Shown piece after piece: positions 15,174-23,397 of a stretch of DNA of 64,000 nucleotides. The notes beneath the pieces are model-generated. The model was not told the origin of the DNA. It ran no database searches and was given only the letters and a program-made list of their open reading frames with translations. The position numbers and the translations under genes are program-made. This DNA is from Flavobacteriaceae bacterium (GTDB lineage: Bacteria > Bacteroidota > Bacteroidia > Flavobacteriales > Flavobacteriaceae). The stretch covers positions 62,001 to 126,000 of the forward strand of contig JABDIV010000022.1 of assembly GCA_013003555.1 (NCBI GenBank). Reading direction: 5' to 3'. The stretch's first letter is position 1, and each line of letters starts with the position of its first letter.

Positions 15174-15551
15174 ATGGAAATCCAAGGACGAATTAAATTG
15201 ATTGGCGAAACAAAAGAATATGGAGCCAATGGGTTTAGAAAAAGAGAAATAGTAATAACCACTGAAGAACAATATCCGCAACACATCTTGGTTGAATTCA
15301 TCCAGGATAAAACCGATTTGCTAAATGCCTATGAAATAGGTCAGGAAGTAAAGATCAGTATAAATTTAAAGGGGAGAGAATGGGTTAACCCACAGGGAGA
15401 AACCAAGTATTTTAATTCCATTCAGGGCTGGCGGATTGAACAACTTCAAAATGAGGAAGGAGCTGCAGATTTACCTCCGGTCCCTCCGATGGAAGCATTC
15501 GAACCGGTAAATGATCTCAACAAAGATGATCATGATGATTTGCCGTTTTAA
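15174..15551 (+). CDS. DUF3127 OB-fold protein with SSB-like acidic C-terminus
   Basis: The 125-residue protein matches DUF3127 (start EIQGRIKLIGETKEYGANGFRKREIVI; centre LKGREWVNPQGETKYFNSIQGWRIE), a small OB-fold-like family. After about residue 90 it becomes Pro/Glu/Asp-rich and ends DDHDDLPF. That matches the DDDLPF-type tip with which SSB recruits DNA repair and replication partners. It probably binds single-stranded nucleic acid, but this is inference. It ends 11 nt before a strong terminator. Confidence 0.8.
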   Translation: MEIQGRIKLIGETKEYGANGFRKREIVITTEEQYPQHILVEFIQDKTDLLNAYEIGQEVKISINLKGREWVNPQGETKYFNSIQGWRIEQLQNEEGAADLPPVPPMEAFEPVNDLNKDDHDDLPF

Positions 15552-15561
15552 GTAATAATTT

Positions 15562-15594
15562 AAAAACCCCGTTGTATGATCATCGGGGTTTTTT
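15562..15594 (+). terminator. Intrinsic terminator after the DUF3127 gene
   Basis: AAAAACCCCG (15562-15571) pairs with CGGGGTTTTT (15584-15593), loop of 12 nt, with a run of six T residues at 15589-15594. Confidence 0.88.
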
Positions 15595-15600
15595 AATAAA

Positions 15601-15627
15601 TGAAGTCCTGGAATATCCAGGACTTCA
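15601..15627. repeat. Perfect 12-bp inverted repeat
   Basis: TGAAGTCCTGGA at 15601-15612 is mirrored by TCCAGGACTTCA at 15616-15627 around ATA. It follows the DUF3127 terminator by 7 nt and has no T-tract of its own on the plus strand. Function unknown: a second terminator-type hairpin, an RNA processing site or a protein-binding palindrome. Confidence 0.75.
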
Positions 15628-15784
15628 AACTGTGGTTTTAGGTTTTTGCGACAAACGTTATCAAACTCAAAAAAAAGCAATGATGAACAAATTTATATAA
15701 CGTATGTCATATCAAAGATGTAGATAATTTGATTATTTTCAAAGAAATTTGACAGATATTAATCAATGAAATCCCCTAATTGAC

Positions 15785-16429
15785 GTGATCTTTTTAACAG
15801 AAAACATGGCTTTCCCAGAGGTGACAGCGGCTACCGATGAAGGACTTATAGCTGTTGGTGGCAATCTCTCGGTCAAACGTCTGGTTGAGGCTTACAGCAA
15901 AGGAATTTTTCCCTGGTTTGAAAAAGAAGAACCCATTTTATGGTGGTCGCCAGACCCCAGATTTGTTCTCTTTCCAAATAAGTTAAAGATCTCAAAAAGC
16001 ATGAAGGCTCTTCTAAATTCTGGCACCTTCAACGTCACATATAACCAATGTTTTAATTTGGTTGTGGAACATTGTGCACAAATTAAAAGAAAGGGTCAAC
16101 GTGGCAGTTGGATAACTTCTTCGATGATTCAAGCTTATAATAACTTGTATGAAGAAGGTTTTGCCCGATCGGTTGAGGTTTGGCAGGATGAAGTTTTGGT
16201 TGGCGGCCTGTATGGTGTAGATTTAGGTAACCGCATTTTTTCGGGAGAAAGCATGTTTAGCACTGTTAGTAATGCCAGTAAATATGGGTTTATTTCACTT
16301 GTTCAGCAAAAAAAATATGATTTGATTGACTGTCAGGTTTATACCAAACATCTTGAAAGTCTTGGCGCTGAAATGTTGCCAAGAGCCAAATTTTTAAGAT
16401 ATTTACGCCAACACTTATCTAAAACCTGA
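15785..16429 (+). CDS. aat: Leucyl/phenylalanyl-tRNA-protein transferase
   Basis: The 214-residue enzyme transfers Leu or Phe from aminoacyl-tRNA to N-terminal Lys/Arg of proteins, creating an N-degron for ClpAP/ClpS. Diagnostic blocks are EGLIAVGGNLS, YSKGIFPWFEKEEPILWWSPDPR, GSWITSSMIQAY, SVEVWQDEVLVGGLYG and IFSGESMFS. The GTG start at 15785 gives IFLTENMAFP, matching the family N-terminus. It is followed 26 nt later by the tandem polyphosphate kinases. Confidence 0.95.
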   Translation: MIFLTENMAFPEVTAATDEGLIAVGGNLSVKRLVEAYSKGIFPWFEKEEPILWWSPDPRFVLFPNKLKISKSMKALLNSGTFNVTYNQCFNLVVEHCAQIKRKGQRGSWITSSMIQAYNNLYEEGFARSVEVWQDEVLVGGLYGVDLGNRIFSGESMFSTVSNASKYGFISLVQQKKYDLIDCQVYTKHLESLGAEMLPRAKFLRYLRQHLSKT

Positions 16430-16455
16430 TCTATAGCAATTAAAGAGCTTAATTA

Positions 16456-17304
16456 ATGCTTACAATAGAAGATTTTCAAAAACACAAAGACAAAGAGGCT
16501 TTTATGTCCATTTTACATGAAAAAATGGATAAAGATCGCCTCGATTCAATACTATACACTGTTCAATACGAGAAGCAACTGCTGCAGTTGCAAGCCGAAC
16601 TGGTTGATTTACAGCAGTGGGTGGCTAAATATAACCGACGGGTATGCGTAATTTTTGAAGGTCGCGATGCCGCCGGAAAAGGTGGAGCTATTCGACGATT
16701 TGCTCAACATTTAAACCCGCGATCTGTACGTGTTGTAGCCTTAAATAAACCTACAAATGTAGAAAAAGGGCAATGGTATTTCAGGCGCTATATTAAAGAA
16801 CTTCCCAACCCAGGTGAAATAGTATTTTTTGACAGAAGTTGGTATAACCGTGCGGTTGTCGAACCGGTGATGGGATTTTGTTCCCAGGAACAATATGACA
16901 AGTTTATGGTTCAGGTTCCTGAATTTGAGCATATGTTGTATGAAGATGGTGTAGATATCATAAAATATTGGTTCTCGATTTCAAAGGATGAACAGGAACG
17001 TCGCTTTTTGTCTCGTCTTCAAAATCCATTGAAACGCTGGAAGTTTAGCTCGGTCGATAAGCAGGGTCAAAAGAAATGGGACGAGTATACCTTCTATAAA
17101 GAACAAATGTTTAGTAAAACTCATACCACTTTTAGTCCGTGGATAATCATACGGACTAATCAAAAAAAACAAGCGCGTCTTGAGAGTATCCGATATGTGC
17201 TTTCAAAATTTGATTATGAAGGGAAGGGTAATTCTGCAAAGATAATCCTGCCCGATCCAAATGTTGTTCAACGCTATCATAGGCTAATTAATCAAATCGA
17301 CTAA
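16456..17304 (+). CDS. ppk2: Polyphosphate kinase 2 (first of a tandem pair)
   Basis: The 282-residue PPK2 catalyses polyP-dependent phosphorylation of nucleoside diphosphates or the reverse. Walker A GRDAAGKGG is at 69-77. The Walker B/lid block is FFDRSWYNRAVVEPVMGF (Asp126, Arg127), and IKYWFSISKDEQERRF follows. The single-domain length fits class I/III PPK2. Its stop overlaps the ATG of the second copy by 1 nt (TAATG), so the two are translationally coupled. Class and direction cannot be settled by eye. Confidence 0.93.
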   Translation: MLTIEDFQKHKDKEAFMSILHEKMDKDRLDSILYTVQYEKQLLQLQAELVDLQQWVAKYNRRVCVIFEGRDAAGKGGAIRRFAQHLNPRSVRVVALNKPTNVEKGQWYFRRYIKELPNPGEIVFFDRSWYNRAVVEPVMGFCSQEQYDKFMVQVPEFEHMLYEDGVDIIKYWFSISKDEQERRFLSRLQNPLKRWKFSSVDKQGQKKWDEYTFYKEQMFSKTHTTFSPWIIIRTNQKKQARLESIRYVLSKFDYEGKGNSAKIILPDPNVVQRYHRLINQID

Positions 17305-18125
17305 TGGAAAAGTATACAAGAAAAGATATCAAGCGACTTAATTCAAAACTGGGAATCATAGAATTTCTTTCCGATGAGGACACCTCAGTGACAAAAGTTC
17401 TTCGTGATGTGAATTATGAAGCTCGCTTAAAATTGCTTCAGGTAGAATTGATTCATTTACAACACTGGGTTGATGAATATAAAAAGAAGATCGTAATTGT
17501 ATTTGAAGGGCGTGATGCAGCTGGAAAAGGAGGCGCTATACGACGAATTACCGAACATTTAAATCCGCGTCAGTTTAAGGTTGTAGCCCTGCCCAAACCA
17601 ACGAGTGAAGAAAAGGGTCAATGGTATTTTCAAAGATATATTAATCAACTGCCGCGAGAAGGCGAAATCGTTTTTTTTGACCGTAGTTGGTATAACCGTG
17701 CGGTGGTTGAACCGGTAAACGGATTCTGTACAAACACAGAATACAAGATTTTTATGAACCAGGTTAATGATTTTGAACGCATGATCATCGAATCAGGAAT
17801 CATGCTTCTTAAATTCTATTTTTCCATTTCAAAAGATGAACAAGCTAAACGCTTTACCGATATTATATCAAGTCCGGTTAAGAAATGGAAATATAGTGCT
17901 GTCGATCAAAAGGCTATGGAACTTTGGGATGAATATACCAAATATAAAGAGCTTATGTTTGAGAAGACCAATACCGAAATTGCGCCCTGGCATATCATTA
18001 AAGCAAACCGCAAAGGAAAAGCGCGTGCAGAGGTTATCAAACGCATTCTCGACGAGATTCCGTATACGCCCAAAGACGTGGCGGGAATAGATTATATTAT
18101 AGAAAAGGAAAGAGACACAAAATAA
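17304..18125 (+). CDS. ppk2: Polyphosphate kinase 2 (second of a tandem pair)
   Basis: The 273-residue paralogue of the preceding gene is collinear with it: Walker A GRDAAGKGG again at 69-77, then FFDRSWYNRAVVEPVNGF and LKFYFSISKDEQAKRF. The two proteins differ in the N-terminal 35 residues and in the C-terminal third, which suggests old duplication with possible split of substrate preference or hetero-oligomer formation. It ends 43 nt before the convergent tag gene with no clear terminator between. Confidence 0.93.
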   Translation: MEKYTRKDIKRLNSKLGIIEFLSDEDTSVTKVLRDVNYEARLKLLQVELIHLQHWVDEYKKKIVIVFEGRDAAGKGGAIRRITEHLNPRQFKVVALPKPTSEEKGQWYFQRYINQLPREGEIVFFDRSWYNRAVVEPVNGFCTNTEYKIFMNQVNDFERMIIESGIMLLKFYFSISKDEQAKRFTDIISSPVKKWKYSAVDQKAMELWDEYTKYKELMFEKTNTEIAPWHIIKANRKGKARAEVIKRILDEIPYTPKDVAGIDYIIEKERDTK

Positions 18126-18168
18126 TTTTTCCGATCTTGGGTGGGCCAGATATACAACCTTAACCGGT

Positions 18169-18732
18169 TTAAACTTCATCATAGCGGAAACACCCGACTT
18201 CATGATCGTTAACCATACCCGTGGCCTGCATATGCGCGTAAACAACGGTAGTGCCAACAAATTTGAATCCTCGTTTTTTAAGATCACGGCTAATCGCATC
18301 GCTTAAAGCGGTATTTGCCGGTATTTCTTTTCCACCTTTAAACGCATTTTTTACAGGCTTCCCTTGTGTAAAAGCCCAAATGTATTTACTGAAGCTTCCA
18401 AATTCAGATTGGATCGATATAAAAGATTTTGCATTAGTCACCGTTGCCCTGACCTTTAATCGATTTCGTATGATCCCGGCATCTTGAAGCAGTTCTTCAA
18501 TTTTTCCCTCACCATAATTAGAAATCTTCCGATAATCAAAATCATCAAATGCTTTTCTGAAATTCTCTCTTTTACGTAAAATCGTGATCCAGCTCAGTCC
18601 GGCTTGAAAGGTTTCTAGAACCAGGAATTCAAATAATTTTTTGTCATCATATACCGGGACGCCCCATTCTTCATCATGATACGCCTCATATAATGGGTCA
18701 CCTACGCACCATTCGCATCGGTATTTTTTCAT
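18169..18732 (-). CDS. tag: DNA-3-methyladenine glycosylase I
   Basis: The ATG at 18732 gives a 187-residue protein starting MKKYRCEWCVGDPLYEAYHDEEWG, the Tag N-terminus; the longer frame to 18759 adds only nine residues. Tag excises 3-methyladenine from DNA. The zinc ligands can be seen as Cys6, His19 and, near the C-terminus, His and Cys in NDHEVGCFRY. LETFQAGLSWITILRKRENF and FKFVGTTVVYAHMQATGMVNDH are the family blocks. Confidence 0.95.
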   Translation of the reverse strand: MKKYRCEWCVGDPLYEAYHDEEWGVPVYDDKKLFEFLVLETFQAGLSWITILRKRENFRKAFDDFDYRKISNYGEGKIEELLQDAGIIRNRLKVRATVTNAKSFISIQSEFGSFSKYIWAFTQGKPVKNAFKGGKEIPANTALSDAISRDLKKRGFKFVGTTVVYAHMQATGMVNDHEVGCFRYDEV

Positions 18733-18814
18733 TTTGTAAGGAATTGAATAATATGACACTAATGTAATGATTGTTACATGAAATTATTCTTTCAATCCTT
18801 TATTTTGTAGTAGA

Positions 18815-19441
18815 ATGAAAACATCAATTATAGAACAAAAAGAAGTCAGAGAGCTGGTATCCAATAGCCTTAAAAATGCAATGACCTATCCTGAATATCG
18901 CGAATTAATCGATGACCTGGCAAGAGATGGATCGACAACCGGCGATCTAGCAAATGAAGAGTTGGCTGAATTCACCAAACTCAACGCCAGACGATTTAAA
19001 CGATGGGAAAAAACCTTAGACTTAAATATATTCGAGGAGGAGATTCGAAATTTACCCGCGGTAAATATGAGCTGGCTTGTAATAACAGAAAGTTGGTGTG
19101 GTGATGCCGCTCATTTGATGCCCGTAATGAAAGCGCTGGCAGATCAATTAACCGAAGTTGAATTATCGGTAGTGCTGCGTGATGAGAACCCGGAACTCAT
19201 GGATGAATTTTTAACTGAAGGAACACGTGCGATACCCAAGCTTATAGCCATGGATAATGACAGCGGAGCAGTGAAGTTTTTATACGGGCCACGGCCTTCG
19301 GTGGTAACTGAAATGGCCAATAAATTCAAAGCCGAACATGGAAAATTAAGTCCGGAATTCAAAGAAGATCTTCAACGTTGGTACAATAAGGACAAAGGTC
19401 TAACAACGATGAATGATCTAGTAACACTTCTAAAGCGTTAG
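18815..19441 (+). CDS. Thioredoxin-fold protein with a single active-site cysteine
   Basis: The 208-residue protein belongs to the thioredoxin-like family seen in Bacteroidota. An N-terminal helical region (about 1-80) precedes a thioredoxin fold with ITESWCGDAAHLMP (Cys95) and the cis-Pro loop TRAIPK (Pro141). The usual CxxC is reduced to CGDA, so it cannot do classical dithiol-disulfide exchange; a monothiol or bacillithiol-linked role is possible. No signal peptide. The stop overlaps the convergent TonB-like gene by 4 nt. Confidence 0.8.
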   Translation: MKTSIIEQKEVRELVSNSLKNAMTYPEYRELIDDLARDGSTTGDLANEELAEFTKLNARRFKRWEKTLDLNIFEEEIRNLPAVNMSWLVITESWCGDAAHLMPVMKALADQLTEVELSVVLRDENPELMDEFLTEGTRAIPKLIAMDNDSGAVKFLYGPRPSVVTEMANKFKAEHGKLSPEFKEDLQRWYNKDKGLTTMNDLVTLLKR

Positions 19442-20169
19442 GATTTCCCCTGGAATAAGAATGTGATAGTGCCTAATTGTTGACTTCTACTCTGATCGCG
19501 GTTAAACTTAGAAGCGCGGGCATATTCAATGGCGTGATCGATGAGGCACTGATTACTTGATGATGATGCATTGTTATAGCTTGCATTAAAAACTTGTCCA
19601 TTTGAATCAACCTCAATGGTTATTACAACTTTTCCGCCTTTCTCACAGAGATATATTGGAGGGGGTAAATAAATCGCTGTCCGATCAACCAGTGAGTAAC
19701 TCACAGAGCTGTTTTTTAAACCACCATCAGCATTTGAAGGCATTGACGATCGATCCTTTTGAGAACGTTTATTGATGATCGAATTGATGTCTTCATATGA
19801 GGCGAGATCTTCCATATTTGATTGCTCAGAACCTTTGGATTGATTATTCTCTTCGACGACTTCATCACGCGAATCACGATTTCTTATTTTTTCAAGGGTA
19901 TTGCGAAACTCCTCATCCTCAAAATTATCGTAATCCTTTGTTTCGTTGAAGGCACGATTGGTTTTAATCAAATTGTCAAGGCTCTTTAAAATTTCTTCTA
20001 ATTCTTCTGGATCGGGTTCTAATTCGTCCTGGGGGATGATTTCGAAATAGGTTTCAGCCAATTTTTCATTCTTCTTTTTCAGATGAATATTAAATGACAT
20101 CAGTACCACAGTTGATGAAAACAAAAGGGTAATGATCAGGGCCTTGGTTGAATCACTAATCGAGTTCAT
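19438..20169 (-). CDS. TonB-like energy-transducer C-terminal domain protein
   Basis: The 243-residue protein has an N-terminal TM segment (about 10-27). A long acidic, low-complexity periplasmic linker (about 45-150) follows. The C-terminal TonB-like domain starts near YLPPPIYLCEKGGKVVITIEVDSNG in the order YLPPPIYLC, GGKVVITIEV, and ends with QLGTITFLFQ. TonB proteins transmit proton-motive energy from ExbBD to outer-membrane receptors. The Pro-rich spacer of classical TonB is replaced by an acidic one and no exbBD is adjacent, so the partner receptor is unknown. Confidence 0.7.
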   Translation of the reverse strand: MNSISDSTKALIITLLFSSTVVLMSFNIHLKKKNEKLAETYFEIIPQDELEPDPEELEEILKSLDNLIKTNRAFNETKDYDNFEDEEFRNTLEKIRNRDSRDEVVEENNQSKGSEQSNMEDLASYEDINSIINKRSQKDRSSMPSNADGGLKNSSVSYSLVDRTAIYLPPPIYLCEKGGKVVITIEVDSNGQVFNASYNNASSSSNQCLIDHAIEYARASKFNRDQSRSQQLGTITFLFQGKS

Positions 20170-20273
20170 GATACTTAATATACGATAAACAGACGAAATT
20201 GGTTCAAATTAAGTCGGGGATTCAAGAGAGAAATGACAAATAATCCTTTTTAAAAGATAATAGGAGAAATGAA

Positions 20274-20969
20274 TTATATTCCATTAAGTTCTTCAATAAA
20301 TGCGTCAATGCTTAATGCGTTGTTTACATTAAAATCACCGATCCCAGTCCGTCGCAAGGCAATGAGATGCGCGCCTGAATCAAGCGCCTTTCCGAAATCA
20401 TGTGCCAGTGACCTGATGTACGTTCCCTTGCTGCAAACCACTTTAAATTCTATTTCCAATTCGTTAATATTTAAAATTTCAAATTCCAAAACATTGACCG
20501 ATCTGGCCTTTACTTCTACCTTAAATCCTTCCCTGGCCATTTTGTATAAGCGTTTTCCGTCTTTTTTTACCGCTGAATACATAGGCGGAAATTGCATGAT
20601 TTCTCCTATGAACTTCTTGGCAGTCGCCTTTATAAGTGAAGGCGTGATGTGCGCGGTAGGATAGGTTTTATCGATCGCGGTTTCAAGGTCATAAGAAGGC
20701 GTGGTGCTGCCGAGTAAAATTTTTCCTGTGTAGGTTTTTGTTTGTGCTTGAAACTCGTCGATACGCTTGGTCATTTTCCCCGTACATAAAATTAATAAAC
20801 CAGTTGCCAGTGGATCAAGCGTACCAGCATGACCTACTTTGATCTTTTTAATATTGAAATGTTTGCAAATTCTCCAGCGAATTTTATTAACCACTTGAAA
20901 AGATGTCCAATTCAAGGGTTTATCGATCAACAGGATCTGACCGGATTGATAATCATCAAGGGTCTTCAT
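20274..20969 (-). CDS. truB: tRNA pseudouridine(55) synthase TruB
   Basis: The 231-residue enzyme makes pseudouridine 55 in the T loop of tRNAs. The catalytic block VGHAGTLDPLATGLLI places the essential Asp at residue 52; KPLNWTSFQVVNKIR and CSKGTYIRSLAHDFGKAL are further TruB motifs. It lacks the C-terminal PUA-like domain of longer homologues, which is usual in Bacteroidota. It is the last gene of the ftsX-lipoprotein-DUF3098-uppP-truB operon, 1 nt after uppP. Confidence 0.96.
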   Translation of the reverse strand: MKTLDDYQSGQILLIDKPLNWTSFQVVNKIRWRICKHFNIKKIKVGHAGTLDPLATGLLILCTGKMTKRIDEFQAQTKTYTGKILLGSTTPSYDLETAIDKTYPTAHITPSLIKATAKKFIGEIMQFPPMYSAVKKDGKRLYKMAREGFKVEVKARSVNVLEFEILNINELEIEFKVVCSKGTYIRSLAHDFGKALDSGAHLIALRRTGIGDFNVNNALSIDAFIEELNGI

Positions 20970-20970
20970 A

Positions 20971-21765
20971 TCAGGTAGTGGTCGCTATATAAATGGCTAT
21001 TAAACCAACAATCAGGCAATACAATGAAAAATAAGAAAGTTTACTTTTTTTAACAAGACGTATCATCCAGGTGCATGCAAGTAATCCGGCAAAAAATGCC
21101 GAAGCAAACCCGGCAGAAATAATTATGAAATTGTCACTTTCATAAGTCAATTCACCGCTGATTATATCCTTTGCTATTTTTCCAAAGATCAGCGGTACAA
21201 CCATAAGAAATGAAAATCGCGCTGCTTTCGATTTATCGTTACCCAACAGTACGGAGGTAGAAATCGTAGCACCCGATCGCGAAACACCGGGAAGCATGGC
21301 GATAGCTTGCGCAAAACCGATAACTAACGCGTTAGGGAACGAAACCTTCTTTCTTGTATCTTTTGCCTTATCAGCGAGGTAAAGCAATAAGGCGGTAAGG
21401 ATGAGCATAAACCCCACAAGTTTTATATTTCCTCCGAAAAGCTCAGCCAGTTCAGCTTCGTAGGTGTATCCGATAATGCCTGCAGGCAACATCGATACGG
21501 CGATTTTTGTTACAAATTTGGTTTCTTCATTCCAACGGAATTTAAAAAGTCCTCTTATAATTTCAAAAACATCTTTACGGAAGACGACCAAAGTACTTAT
21601 TGCCGTTGCAAAATGCAGAACCACGGTAAACAATAAACTTTCTTGTGGTAATGATTGATCCCCAAGAATGGCCTTTCCCAATTCAAGATGGCCGCTTGAT
21701 GATACCGGCAGGAATTCAGTTAATCCCTGAACAATTCCTAAAATAATTGCGTCGAGTATATCCAC
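20971..21765 (-). CDS. uppP: Undecaprenyl-diphosphate phosphatase
   Basis: The 264-residue polytopic inner-membrane enzyme (BacA family) dephosphorylates undecaprenyl diphosphate to recycle the lipid carrier for peptidoglycan and surface glycans; overexpression confers bacitracin resistance. Motif 1 GLTEFLPVSSSGH is at 14-26 and motif 2 PGVSRSG at 159-165. It has about seven to eight TM segments. Confidence 0.97.
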   Translation of the reverse strand: MDILDAIILGIVQGLTEFLPVSSSGHLELGKAILGDQSLPQESLLFTVVLHFATAISTLVVFRKDVFEIIRGLFKFRWNEETKFVTKIAVSMLPAGIIGYTYEAELAELFGGNIKLVGFMLILTALLLYLADKAKDTRKKVSFPNALVIGFAQAIAMLPGVSRSGATISTSVLLGNDKSKAARFSFLMVVPLIFGKIAKDIISGELTYESDNFIIISAGFASAFFAGLLACTWMIRLVKKSKLSYFSLYCLIVGLIAIYIATTT

Positions 21766-21813
21766 GGATCAAAAATATCAAAAACCAATAAAGGTCTGGT
21801 TAAGAGGTGAAGA

Positions 21814-22077
21814 TTATTTTTTCCCAGGTTTTTCAGGATCAAGCAATATAGCATAGATCTGAATGGCAAACCCAATCAATACCAGGGTTGGAGCCAATCT
21901 GATACGGCGGAAACTAAAGATTTCCGGGTTGAACACATTAGGGTCGTCACTTCCGCCGCCGGCCATCAGAATAAAACCCAGGGCGATAAATCCCAATCCA
22001 ATGAACATCCATTTGTAATTGGCTCGACCAAAGATAAAGGTCTGTTTAGATTCTTGTTTTCTTTTTTGTTCGCCCAA
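21814..22077 (-). CDS. DUF3098 membrane protein
   Basis: The 87-residue protein has two TM segments (about 23-40 and 60-78). The NYKWMFIGLGFIALGFILM block and the SFRRIRLAPTLVLIGF segment define DUF3098. The family sits between ftsX and uppP in Flavobacteria by my recollection, pointing to an envelope or division role that is not known. It lies 8 nt after the lipoprotein gene. Confidence 0.85.
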   Translation of the reverse strand: MGEQKRKQESKQTFIFGRANYKWMFIGLGFIALGFILMAGGGSDDPNVFNPEIFSFRRIRLAPTLVLIGFAIQIYAILLDPEKPGKK

Positions 22078-22085
22078 AATTAAAA

Positions 22086-22433
22086 TTATTTGAATTCGGT
22101 ATATATGATCTTTTCATCAATGGCAAGCTGAGCGATATGTTCTGAAACAACCGAGCCACCCCATATCTTTGCCAGGTGCAAAGTAACATTTTTATTCAGG
22201 ACACTGCTGTTAAGTTCGTCTAAATTTAGGCCTTGTTCTAATCCCCGGTTGATGTAATAATAATCGCCTTTTACATTATGAAACACTATATCAAAGGTTG
22301 GACCCTCGGTAATCTTTACAATTGTGGTATTAACAACTTCACAATCCTGAGGCTGTGGTCTGCTTATAATACATGCGGTCAGAAACAAACACACCATAAA
22401 AAGACAGTATATTATGACCTTATGTTTTTTCAT
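22086..22433 (-). CDS. Small lipoprotein of unknown function in the ftsX operon
   Basis: The 115-residue protein has a signal peptide and lipobox (CLFLTAC, lipid Cys near 21). The mature part carries KGDYYYINRGLEQGL and VTLHLAKIWGG, which resemble uncharacterised flavobacterial proteins I cannot name. It lies 24 nt after ftsX and 8 nt before the DUF3098 gene on the same strand, so it is probably co-transcribed. The periplasmic position next to FtsX is suggestive, but I infer no function. Confidence 0.6.
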   Translation of the reverse strand: MKKHKVIIYCLFMVCLFLTACIISRPQPQDCEVVNTTIVKITEGPTFDIVFHNVKGDYYYINRGLEQGLNLDELNSSVLNKNVTLHLAKIWGGSVVSEHIAQLAIDEKIIYTEFK

Positions 22434-22457
22434 AGTTGAATAACGATTGATTCGAAC

Positions 22458-23336
22458 TTAATAATACAGTCTGTCAGTTTTTAGATTAAGGAATCGCTGC
22501 GTTGCAAAATAGGTGCTGACCCAGGAAATGATGATTCCCAGGATAAAAATACTAAGAAACAAACCGCCTAATAATACGGGCTTTTTTAATAATTCTAACT
22601 CTGGAAAGGTTTGGTCCACATAAAAAAGAACCACTGCCATGCCGACAAGCGCAACAATTGCACCGATAATACCGAGTCGAACACTTTTATAAATAAAGGG
22701 TCTTCTGATAAATCGCTTGGTCGCACCGACCATTTGCATGGTTTTTATAATAAAACGTTTTGAATAAACGGCCAGACGAAATGAGCTGTTGATCAGTAAA
22801 ACTGCTATCACAGTAAAAATTGCACTTATTATCAGAATCCATAAACTAATTCGCTTGACATTACTATTCATGATAGCCACAAGATCCTTATCATATCGCA
22901 CATCATCGACAAAGGACTTGGTTATCGTCGCATTTGAGATTTCATCAAGTTTTTCAGCGGTTACAAAATCGGCTTTGAGATTAACTTCGATTGAGTTCTG
23001 AAGGGGATTATAGCCTACATCATCAAGAAAATCATCGCCATATTCATTTTTCATGAATTCGGCCGCTTCATCCTTCGAAACATATTTGGTCTCTTTGATA
23101 AAGCTTGAAAGCGATAAGCTTTTTTGCAATTGAGAAATCTCGACTGGTTTTGCCGAATCATTTAAATAGATGGTCATAACCACACGTTCCTTGAAATTGT
23201 CGGAAATGGTCTTGGCGTTGAGCACCAACATACCCAGTATACCCAATAAGAACAAAACCAATGCGATGCTAACTACTACCGAAAAATAAGATGAAATCAG
23301 ACGTCTTTTCTGAAGTCTTTCATATGCTGAACTCAT
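22458..23336 (-). CDS. ftsX: Cell division protein FtsX
   Basis: The 292-residue permease-like protein has the FtsX topology: TM1 at about 20-41, a periplasmic loop of about 120 residues, then three TM segments in the C-terminal half (about 165-188, 215-240, 255-280). It begins SSAYERLQKRRLISSYFSVVVSI. FtsEX couples ATP hydrolysis to activation of septal peptidoglycan hydrolases. ftsE is not adjacent, which is usual in this phylum. It is the first gene of the minus-strand operon and diverges from panE. Confidence 0.93.
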   Translation of the reverse strand: MSSAYERLQKRRLISSYFSVVVSIALVLFLLGILGMLVLNAKTISDNFKERVVMTIYLNDSAKPVEISQLQKSLSLSSFIKETKYVSKDEAAEFMKNEYGDDFLDDVGYNPLQNSIEVNLKADFVTAEKLDEISNATITKSFVDDVRYDKDLVAIMNSNVKRISLWILIISAIFTVIAVLLINSSFRLAVYSKRFIIKTMQMVGATKRFIRRPFIYKSVRLGIIGAIVALVGMAVVLFYVDQTFPELELLKKPVLLGGLFLSIFILGIIISWVSTYFATQRFLNLKTDRLYY

Positions 23337-23397
23337 ATCCCCAATTATTGATGATGTAAAAATAAAAAAGTAAATTTATCTATATAAACATCTACCC

